Assembly (NCBI GenBank): GCA_050289385.1
Contig: JBNKFQ010000313.1
Location: forward strand, 1 to 33,223
From: JBNKFQ01 sp050289385
GTDB lineage: Bacteria > Pseudomonadota > Gammaproteobacteria > Pseudomonadales > Porticoccaceae
DNA length: 33,223 nt
Direction: 5' to 3'
The notes beneath the pieces are model-generated. The model saw only the letters and a list, made by a program, of their open reading frames with translations. It did not search any database and had not been told where the DNA came from. The position numbers were made by a program, and so were the translations under genes. Positions 1 through 6,766 of this stretch are shown in pieces; position 1 is the stretch's first letter; every line of letters starts with the position of its first letter.

Positions 1-9
1 ACCCGAAGG

Positions 10-109
10 GCCGGGCCCATTTTTTCCCTCAGCGGCGTTATCACTCGCTCATGTAGAATGACTACACCACGCTCATTCTGCCTTGCTGAGGAAAAAAATG
101 GACTCCGGC
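10..109. repeat. 100-bp imperfect palindrome
   Basis: An extended inverted repeat. The outer GCCGG (10-14) pairs with CCGGC (105-109). A 17-nt arm at 17-33 (begins CCATTTTTT, ends CTCAGC) pairs with 85-101 with one mismatch. An inner AGAATGA at about 55-61 pairs with TCATTCT at about 72-78. It could fold as one long hairpin in DNA or RNA. There is no transposase and no U-tract on the right side, so it is better read as a MITE-like or REP-like unit than as a terminator. No second copy was seen in the window. Confidence 0.55.
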
Positions 110-173
110 AGCGCCTGCTGGGTAATTGTTAACGGCCCCTAGGCCCTGAAGTTTTAATGAGGAAAAACGAGTT

Positions 174-1832
174 ATGTCAACTGCGGAAAAAAAGACCCGA
201 CTGCTGATTCCGGCGCTGGTTGTGTCGGCGGCCCTGTTGGGCCTGGGGGCTTATCTGTTTTGGTCGCCGGGCGGTGGAACTGATAGTGCCCTGCCGCTAA
301 ATGCCAATGAATATGTAAAGCGCATCACTAATGAACAATACCGGAATATTGTACGTGATATTTTTGGTGGCGCAGTTGTCATGAAAAACAGCCTGCCCGA
401 CCCTATAAAACGCGAAGAGGGCTTGCTGGCGGTTGGGGCTGCGCGGGCCCGCATCAGCACGATGGGTTTTCAGGCGGCTGAAGAAATTGCCTATTCAATT
501 GCCAGTCAGATAGTCAGTGAAGCGAACAGGAAGCAGTTTATTGGTTGTGGGTCCCAACCTTCACAGTTTGATGAAAATTGTGCCAGACAATTTATTAGCG
601 CCGTTGGGCGTCTGTTTTATCGACGTCCGTTGATGGAGCAGGAACTGGAAGAACAGGTCGAGTGGGCGCGCAAGGCTGCAAAGCAGAATAACGATTTCTA
701 TGCCGGTATCGAGCGCAGCCTGGTTAACATGCTGGTGTCTCCCAACTTCCTGTTTCGGGTAGAGTCCACCGAACCCGATCCCGAACGTGCCGAAGGCACG
801 CGCTTGACGGCATTCTCCAAAGCCAGCCGACTCAGCTTTCTATTGTGGAACAGCGCGCCGGACTCTGTTTTGCTGGACGCGGCGGAGCGTGGCGAGCTTC
901 ACTCACGCAAAGGGCTGGAGCGTCAGGTAGACAGAATGCTGCGCTCCACTCGGCTGGAGCACGGCGTGCGTGGATTTTTTTCTGATATGTTGGCGCTGGA
1001 TGGTTTCAAGAACCTGAGTAAAGACGCGGTGATTTTCCCCAAGTTCACCTTGCAAGTCACCAACGAAGCGCCGGAACAAATGCTGCGAATGTTGCTGGAT
1101 CACCTGTTGGTGCAGCAAGCAGACTATCGAGACCTGTTCACAACCAACAAAACCTTTTTAACGCCTTCACTTGCCGCCATGCTCGGTGTGCCCTTGCTGC
1201 AAATGGCCGATGAAACCAAAGCGCCGGACTATTGGCAGCCGTATGAATTCCCCGAAGGTGATCCGCGTGCGGGACTGCTGGCCCAGCCGGCATTTGTCGC
1301 TCTGCATTCGCACCCCGGGCGCACTTCGCCCACCTTGCGCGGCAAGGCATTGCGTGAAAACCTGCTGTGCCAGACGGTGCCGGATCCACCACCCAACGTA
1401 GACTTTAAGCTGGTGCAGGCAAACAGTCACGAAGGGCAAACCACCATGCGGCAACGCCTGACGGCGCATGCCACCAACCCGACTTGCGCCGGTTGTCACA
1501 AAATTACCGATCCCATTGGTTTGGCGCTGGAGACCTTTGATGGCGCCGGCGCCTACCGGACAAAAGAACAGGGCCTGATGATCGATACCAGCGGTGAACT
1601 GGACGGAGTCACTTATGACGATGCTCCGGGGCTGGCGCAGTCGTTGCGCGACAACCCCAATGTAACCTCCTGCGTGGTCAACCGGGTATTTTCCTACGGT
1701 GTCGGCCGGGAGGTGCAATCATCGGATCGAAAATGGTTAAAGGATGTACGCCAGCAGTTTGCTGAAAATGGGTACAAATTCATGAATTTGTTGCGGGTAG
1801 TTGCTACCAGCGAGGCGTTCTACAGGTCTTGA
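174..1832 (+). CDS. DUF1592/DUF1588/DUF1585-family secreted protein with CxxCH motif
   Basis: A 552-residue protein of the family annotated with DUF1587/1592/1595/1588/1585 domains, best known from planctomycetes and some proteobacteria; its biochemical role is not established. A membrane anchor or uncleaved signal lies at about residues 9-29. The blocks follow the family order: YVKRITNEQYRNIVRDIFG (DUF1587-like), a YRRPL block (DUF1595-like), LVNMLVSPNFLFRVE (DUF1592), a GDPRAGLL..TSPTLRGK segment (DUF1588), then TCAGCHKITDPIGLALE (DUF1585). The CAGCH sequence is a CxxCH, so c-type haem attachment in the periplasm is possible but not shown. The start has a GAGGAAA upstream. The DUF1552 gene follows after 33 nt and the third gene overlaps that one, so these form one operon. 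Confidence 0.85.
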   Translation: MSTAEKKTRLLIPALVVSAALLGLGAYLFWSPGGGTDSALPLNANEYVKRITNEQYRNIVRDIFGGAVVMKNSLPDPIKREEGLLAVGAARARISTMGFQAAEEIAYSIASQIVSEANRKQFIGCGSQPSQFDENCARQFISAVGRLFYRRPLMEQELEEQVEWARKAAKQNNDFYAGIERSLVNMLVSPNFLFRVESTEPDPERAEGTRLTAFSKASRLSFLLWNSAPDSVLLDAAERGELHSRKGLERQVDRMLRSTRLEHGVRGFFSDMLALDGFKNLSKDAVIFPKFTLQVTNEAPEQMLRMLLDHLLVQQADYRDLFTTNKTFLTPSLAAMLGVPLLQMADETKAPDYWQPYEFPEGDPRAGLLAQPAFVALHSHPGRTSPTLRGKALRENLLCQTVPDPPPNVDFKLVQANSHEGQTTMRQRLTAHATNPTCAGCHKITDPIGLALETFDGAGAYRTKEQGLMIDTSGELDGVTYDDAPGLAQSLRDNPNVTSCVVNRVFSYGVGREVQSSDRKWLKDVRQQFAENGYKFMNLLRVVATSEAFYRS

Positions 1833-1865
1833 ACGGTATCAGCGAGACGACATGAGGAAAATGAT

Positions 1866-3191
1866 ATGACAATCGAATCGATAACTCGCAGACGCTTGTT
1901 GCGCGGCATGTTGCAAGGTACTGCGGTGGGCGTGGGATTGCCGATACTGGATATGTTTCTGAATGAAAATGGCTCGGCGCTGGCAAGCGGCGAACAGTTG
2001 CCTACCTGTTTTGGCACCTGGTTTTGGGGGTTGGGTCTGGGTTCAACAGACTGGGCTCCGAAAAAAACCGGTAAAGATTTTGAGCTCACAGTTTTTCTGA
2101 AAAATTTTGAACCGATTAGAGACAAAATCAATATTTATAGTGGCATGCATGCATTTGCTGACGGTGGGCGAACCAATCATGGCCCTGCAGCCCAGGTGAT
2201 GTTGACAGGTTCTTCACCGGGATTTTCCAGTGTTTACCGAAAAAGTGTCGACTCGATTATTGCCGATAAACTTGTGATGAGAACCCGCTTTCCGTCGCTC
2301 GAGGTCAACTGCAGCGGTGACGAGGGCATGACTTTCAACGCGCGCAACGACGACGCCATGAAGCCGCCGGAGTTATCTCCCGCAACCCTTTACCAACGCA
2401 TATTTGGCGCGGGCTATGTCGATCCCAACGCCGCAGAGTTTACCCCGGACCCGGGCGTGATGTTGCGCAAAAGTGCATTGTCTGCAGTCAAGGACGAGCG
2501 TCAGGTACTGATGAAAAAGGTCGGCGCCAATGATCGCGATCGATTGGATGAATTTTTTACTTCCTTGCGCGGTTTGGAGCAGAAGCTGGCGCTTGAGCTG
2601 GAAAAACCGGCTCCCATGCCGTCCTGTGAAGTGCCAGAAGGAGGCCAGAGAAAGAAAGGCTACCTGATTGACAATATTATGCACAATCACGACTTGTTTG
2701 TGGATTTGATTGCCCATGCCCTGTCGTGCGGACAAACCCGTATTTTTAACATGTCGTCCGGTTTTAACAGCATCAGGGAACTGGGTGATCCGTCCCACCA
2801 CCATCTCTACACGCACGAAGAGCAAGTAGACCCTGAATTGGGGTACCAACCCATTACCTACTGGTTTGCCATGAAGTATATGAAGGCATTCAGGGATCTG
2901 GTGCAGAAGCTGGACAGTATTCGCGAAGGCGACAGCACCTTGCTCGACAGAACCCTGGTGCTGGCTTATACCGATCACGGCGACGCCATGCTCCACCTTA
3001 TGGACTGGTTACCCATCTTTACTGCCGGTGGCGCCAACGGTGGCATGAAGACCGGGTTGCATGTGGCTGCCGAGGGAGATCCTTGTACCCGTGTCACGTT
3101 GACTTGCCAGCAAGCTATGGGGTTACCGGTCAGGGAGTGGGGCGCTGGCGCCAATACAGTGAACAGAGCGTTGACCGAGGTATTGTCGTGA
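1866..3191 (+). CDS. DUF1552 protein with Tat-type signal
   Basis: A 441-residue DUF1552 family protein, almost always encoded beside a DUF1592/DUF1588 protein, as here. The N-terminus has a twin-arginine motif (TRRRLLRG at residues 7-14) followed by a hydrophobic stretch, so export of a folded, possibly cofactor-carrying protein by Tat is likely. Later blocks rich in His and Asp (HNHDLFVDLIAH, GDPSHHHLYTHEE, AYTDHGDAM) could bind metal; family members look distantly like sulfatase/phosphatase-fold DUF1501 proteins, which is inference. The ATG is preceded by GAGGAAA at good spacing. The end overlaps the next gene by the GTGA junction, which suggests translational coupling. Confidence 0.85.
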   Translation: MTIESITRRRLLRGMLQGTAVGVGLPILDMFLNENGSALASGEQLPTCFGTWFWGLGLGSTDWAPKKTGKDFELTVFLKNFEPIRDKINIYSGMHAFADGGRTNHGPAAQVMLTGSSPGFSSVYRKSVDSIIADKLVMRTRFPSLEVNCSGDEGMTFNARNDDAMKPPELSPATLYQRIFGAGYVDPNAAEFTPDPGVMLRKSALSAVKDERQVLMKKVGANDRDRLDEFFTSLRGLEQKLALELEKPAPMPSCEVPEGGQRKKGYLIDNIMHNHDLFVDLIAHALSCGQTRIFNMSSGFNSIRELGDPSHHHLYTHEEQVDPELGYQPITYWFAMKYMKAFRDLVQKLDSIREGDSTLLDRTLVLAYTDHGDAMLHLMDWLPIFTAGGANGGMKTGLHVAAEGDPCTRVTLTCQQAMGLPVREWGAGANTVNRALTEVLS

Positions 3192-4672
3192 CCGGATTGC
3201 AAAACGTGCGTTTTTTTACCGCGCTGGTAAGTACAATCCTGTTGGCGCCATTTTTTTGGGTGCCAATTTGCAATGCTGAACAGACTGGTGCAGAACAACC
3301 ATGGTTGACTTTCGATGAGCAGGTTACCTGGTCGACACCGCCTGGTATCACCATTGTCTATGTAGACCTGCTGGAAGCATCGGGTTCCCAGCAGCGGCTC
3401 TGGACGCGGTTGGGCAATGATAAAGGTGAAGCACTGTTTATTTCTGACCAAGACGCCGATGGTGTGTCTTTGTGCACGGGGCAGTGTGAACAGGATTTTC
3501 CACCGGTAATCGCCTTGCCCGATTCCATCGAAACAGGTGAATGGACATTGTTTCAGCGTGACAATGGCGACCGGCAGTGGGTTTATCGCGGCAAGCCTCT
3601 GTACCGTTTTGCACATGAAACACGCTTTAACGAGATGGTAGATAATTTGGCGATGAGGGAACCCAAAAAAGAAGATCTGGATAGTGGTGCTCAGGCTAAA
3701 GCTGAAAGAGATATTCGCAAGACTATGGGGGCCAAAAAAGATCGTTTGTGGAATCCACTGGAATTGATGGAACCCACTTCCCTGACTCTGCCAGAAGGCT
3801 GGTCGCTGGCAAAGTTTGACTCGAAATCGGCGATCGGTGATATGCCATCGGATATTTTGCTAAAAGAGATTGCCGCTATCAGCAGCATCGGATTTGTCGA
3901 TATGCAGGGTATGACGGTGTACGGGTATGATGGCGATGTTGAGGACATTTCTTCCAACTGTGTGCAAGGCTGTAACCAGCAGTGGATCCCCTTGCCAGCG
4001 GCTGAAATGTCACGGGCGGTCGGCGACTTTCAGCCGATTCGGCGTGCCAATGGCGACCTGCAGTGGAGTTACAAGGGTGTTCCCCTGTTTACCTGGAAGG
4101 GCGACATTAAGCCCGGCTATGCAAATGGTTCCCGCACAGTAAGAGATGCGCGGCGCATCCGTGTAACGTCTGGCGACAATAAAAAAGGCGAGTGGTATAT
4201 ACCCGTACAGTATCGCCACTTTGTGCCCCAAAACGCGCAAATCAGAAAAGAGCCGTCTCTTGGGAAAATATTTGCCACGGCTGATGGTATGCCACTGTAT
4301 TCGCGTTTTCGTTCCGAATATTTTAATACCGCCCACAACAGTTATGTAAAAGGCAAATTGGCGGGAACCAATGGTTGTGACGCAATCTGCCTCGAAACCT
4401 GGCGCCCTTTCCTGGCCCCTGAAGGCGCTCAAACCCAGGGATATTGGGAAATAGTAGAGCGCGAGGACGGCACCAGACAGTGGGCTTATAAAGGCTTTGT
4501 TCAATACATTAATGTCAATGACAAGCCCTACAGCAGATCAGTTGGTAACAGGATTTCCGATCCGGTAATTGGCGATGACGGCCGCTTTAAAGTACGAGAA
4601 TTTATCTCTGGTCGCCTGTCTCAGGAATGGGCCCGAGGTATTACCTATTTTTGGGAATTGACATCGCCATAA
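3188..4672 (+). CDS. Secreted COG4315-type repeat protein (Lipoprotein_15 repeats)
   Basis: I chose the GTG at 3188, which overlaps the TGA of the DUF1552 gene. It places a clean signal peptide (charged start, hydrophobic core, ending near PICNA) at the N-terminus; the longer reading frame from 3083 would lie inside the DUF1552 gene. The mature part has repeated units typical of COG4315/PF03640: GxxLFxxDxDxxxxSxCxxxCxxxxPP, then a segment like DGxRQWxYxGxPLY. At least three copies are visible, each with a Cys pair (CTGQC, CVQGC, CDAIC). Such proteins are periplasmic or surface exposed, with unproven function. The operon suggests it works with the two upstream secreted proteins, perhaps in redox or cofactor chemistry (inference). 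Confidence 0.75.
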   Translation: MTGLQNVRFFTALVSTILLAPFFWVPICNAEQTGAEQPWLTFDEQVTWSTPPGITIVYVDLLEASGSQQRLWTRLGNDKGEALFISDQDADGVSLCTGQCEQDFPPVIALPDSIETGEWTLFQRDNGDRQWVYRGKPLYRFAHETRFNEMVDNLAMREPKKEDLDSGAQAKAERDIRKTMGAKKDRLWNPLELMEPTSLTLPEGWSLAKFDSKSAIGDMPSDILLKEIAAISSIGFVDMQGMTVYGYDGDVEDISSNCVQGCNQQWIPLPAAEMSRAVGDFQPIRRANGDLQWSYKGVPLFTWKGDIKPGYANGSRTVRDARRIRVTSGDNKKGEWYIPVQYRHFVPQNAQIRKEPSLGKIFATADGMPLYSRFRSEYFNTAHNSYVKGKLAGTNGCDAICLETWRPFLAPEGAQTQGYWEIVEREDGTRQWAYKGFVQYINVNDKPYSRSVGNRISDPVIGDDGRFKVREFISGRLSQEWARGITYFWELTSP

Positions 4673-4689
4673 ATCAAGGCTTAAGGGCG

Positions 4690-4817
4690 GTCGTACGTCG
4701 CACGTCATACGTCGCACGCTTTCGGGGGAGGTTGGCCGATAGATGGTCGCACAGATAAAAATCGCTGTAATCATTGTGCCGCTTTTAGCGTGCGACGTGC
4801 GACTACCGACGTACGAC
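4690..4817. repeat. Heptad-arm inverted element 1
   Basis: Four 7-bp units on the left (4690-4717: GTCGTAC, then GTCGCAC, GTCATAC, GTCGCAC) and four inverted units on the right (4790-4817; read from outside inward on the other strand GTCGTAC, GTCGGTA, then GTCGCAC twice). The 72-nt centre ends in TTTTAGC just before the right arm. The whole could fold into a long hairpin. It starts 17 nt after the stop of the COG4315 gene. The centre does not clearly contain the core shared by the elements at 12658, 13231 and 19884, so this is the most diverged paired member. Confidence 0.8.
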
Positions 4818-4910
4818 CAGTAAATCAGGTTCAAGGGTGAGTCAGGTTCAAGTATGCCATTCATTGATACCTTATCTTCCCGGTTTATTTTTTCCAGTTT
4901 GCGACATTTC

Positions 4911-4939
4911 TTGATTTTTGCGGAAGAACTCGTTATATA
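4911..4939 (+). promoter_or_regulatory. Candidate sigma70 promoter for the AP2-domain gene
   Basis: TTGATT (4911-4916) and TATATA (4934-4939) are separated by 17 nt, a good match to a sigma70 promoter. It lies about 100 nt upstream of the GTG start at 5038. Together with the heptad element it accounts for the 365-nt gap from 4673 to 5037; I see no gene there. Confidence 0.5.
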
Positions 4940-5037
4940 AACGCCAGTGTCATGCCGTATCGGCTGTTGTATTTGTGTGCTTATCCATAAAGAGTGCTAC
5001 GGCTTTTATTTACTTATGGACAAATTGGTGAAGTCGA

Positions 5038-5526
5038 GTGGCGAATAAAAAAAACCTTGGGATGTACGGTATATCCCGCATTGACGATTACATATATTAC
5101 ACTCATGCATGGCGCGTTAGCTTGCGTCGTCGCGGCAAGGCGTTGGTGAAAAATTTTCCCGACAAAAAATATGGTGGCAAACGCAAGGCCTTGCAAGCTG
5201 CCAAACAGCACCGCGATCAGGTGGTTGCCAAATACCCGCCACTCACTCGCAAAGAGCACGCTACCGCATTGCGGAAAAACAACAAGTCCGGTATCACCGG
5301 GGTTTGTCGTTTTGCCAGCAGCTATTTTCTGAAAGATGGAACCGAAAAATTCAGCTGGTATTGGGAGGCAATCTGGCCAACGACTCCAGGCGAGCATGAG
5401 AGCGTACGATTTTCGGTAAATAAATACGGTGATGAGGGAGCCTTTAAAAAGGCACTGGCCGCCAGGCGCAAGGGCTTGAAAAAGCTAAGTGGTGTTTTTT
5501 GGGCATCTCAGGCCGGAAGCTCGTAA
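5038..5526 (+). CDS. AP2-domain-like DNA-binding protein
   Basis: A basic 162-residue protein with two AP2-like segments. The first, residues about 9-60, has GISRIDD, a THAWRVSL strand, KNFPDKKYGGKRKALQAA and KQHRD. The second, about 82-145, has NNKSGITGVCR, a WYWEAIWP strand, VRFSVNKYGDEGAFKKA and RRK. This strand-strand-strand-helix pattern is that of AP2 domains, known from plant factors and from bacterial and phage homing endonucleases. No nuclease domain is visible, so this is a stand-alone DNA binder of unknown target. The start is GTG; the only in-frame alternative nearby is the ATG 24 nt further in. It stands alone, with its own promoter, convergent with the dehydrogenase gene. Confidence 0.75.
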   Translation: MANKKNLGMYGISRIDDYIYYTHAWRVSLRRRGKALVKNFPDKKYGGKRKALQAAKQHRDQVVAKYPPLTRKEHATALRKNNKSGITGVCRFASSYFLKDGTEKFSWYWEAIWPTTPGEHESVRFSVNKYGDEGAFKKALAARRKGLKKLSGVFWASQAGSS

Positions 5527-5598
5527 ATTCACACTTTTGGGCTTTTCCGACCTGCGGACTATCAGGCGTCTCTACGAACAGCGGAAACGTCACAGGTC

Positions 5599-6573
5599 CT
5601 AAACCACATTTTGTGGCTCACCTTTCAAGAATGCCTGAATATTGTCTGCGAGTTGATTAACCAACCGCTGCCGCGATTCGCGGCTGATCCAGGCACTGTG
5701 GGGTGTGACAATCAGATTGGGTATGTCCGGGTTGAGCAATGGGTTGCCATGGCGTGGCGGTTCCTCACTGAGTACGTCAATACCTGCTCCCCCGATATGT
5801 CCATCGCACAGTGCGTTCGCCAGCGCTTGCTCATCGACAATACCGCCGCGGGCTGTGTTGATTAAAATGGCATTGTTTCGCATCGCCAACAACTGGCTGG
5901 CGCCAATCAATTTTTTTGTTTCCGGTGTAAGGGGGCAGTGCAGGCTGAGCACATCGGTCTGTGGCAGCAGTTCGTGAAGCGGAATCCTGGGGCTGCCTTG
6001 TATCGCGGTTCGGTTATCATACGTTCGGCCAGGCAGGGCGGCTACCTTTACTGTCATGCCAAACGCCCGTCCGATGTTGGCAACGCCACGCCCCAGTTCA
6101 CCGTAACCTATTATGCCAAGCGTTTTGCCCGCCAGCTCCTGAACCGGGTAATCCATCAGGCAAAAGAACGGGCTCTTGCTCCAGCGCCCGCCAAGTGCGT
6201 CTCGCCGGTAGTCCAGCAAATGCGTTGTCAGGGCCAGTATCAGAGCAAAAGTATGTTGCACCACGCTGGCAGTGCCGTAGCCGGTACAGTTGCATACGCT
6301 GACGCCCCTGTCTCTGGCCCGGTCCAGATCAATCACGTTGACGCCGGTTGCAGCTACCGCAATCAACTTGAGGCCGGCAGCGGCTGATAGTTCCACCTCA
6401 CCAATCGGGGCTTTGTTGGTGACAACAAAATCCGCTTTGGCGATGCGCCCGGCGACTTGTGGTGGTGCACTGGCAGAGTAGATTTTCCAGTCGATCGGCA
6501 AGTTGGTAATCAGGCTGAGATCCAGATCATCAGTCCCCAGTGAGTCGGCATCCAGAATTACACCCTTGTACAT
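5599..6573 (-). CDS. D-2-hydroxyacid dehydrogenase (hydroxypyruvate reductase/glycerate dehydrogenase type)
   Basis: A 324-residue, full-length NAD(P)-dependent D-2-hydroxyacid dehydrogenase. The Rossmann motif GYGELG is at 156-161. The catalytic set is Arg242 (ARGG), Glu271 (DVLSEEPP) and His292 (TPHSAW), all in the expected order. Cytoplasmic. The TGYGTASVVQHTFALIL block resembles glycerate dehydrogenase/hydroxypyruvate reductase more than lactate or phosphoglycerate dehydrogenase, but the substrate cannot be fixed from sequence. It is transcribed divergently from the MMPL transporter gene across a 193-nt gap that contains inverted repeats. Confidence 0.9.
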   Translation of the reverse strand: MYKGVILDADSLGTDDLDLSLITNLPIDWKIYSASAPPQVAGRIAKADFVVTNKAPIGEVELSAAAGLKLIAVAATGVNVIDLDRARDRGVSVCNCTGYGTASVVQHTFALILALTTHLLDYRRDALGGRWSKSPFFCLMDYPVQELAGKTLGIIGYGELGRGVANIGRAFGMTVKVAALPGRTYDNRTAIQGSPRIPLHELLPQTDVLSLHCPLTPETKKLIGASQLLAMRNNAILINTARGGIVDEQALANALCDGHIGGAGIDVLSEEPPRHGNPLLNPDIPNLIVTPHSAWISRESRQRLVNQLADNIQAFLKGEPQNVV

Positions 6574-6601
6574 ATTTTGTTCTGCTCCAGGTTATCTGTG
6601 A

Positions 6602-6632
6602 ATTGTGCATTGGCCACCGAGTGTTGCACAAT
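6602..6632. promoter_or_regulatory. Inverted repeat in the divergent dehydrogenase/transporter gap
   Basis: ATTGTGCA (6602-6609) is repeated inverted as TGCACAAT (6625-6632) with 15 nt between. It lies about 30 nt upstream of the dehydrogenase start, where a repressor could act. A G-run/C-run hairpin (about 6643-6660) follows. Both could be operator sites or structural noise; nothing else supports a regulator. Confidence 0.25.
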
Positions 6633-6766
6633 AGCAAGGTTTTTGGGGGAATCCCCCCCAATCCGCTCTATATCATTCATTATCCACTATCCCTGCAGGT
6701 GTGCGGTGCTGGCGAATTTCGCTCATAATAGCCGTTTCCCGCCGGATCAATGAAAAAGGATATTCA

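Noticed and set aside
3083..3187. Longer start for the COG4315 protein.
   Set aside because: It lies within the DUF1552 gene and would bury the signal peptide; the GTG at 3188 overlapping the stop fits better.
4690..4817. Match of the centre of element 1 to the conserved core of the other paired elements.
   Set aside because: Only scattered short matches could be found on either strand. The arms and the TTTTAGC junction fit, the core does not.
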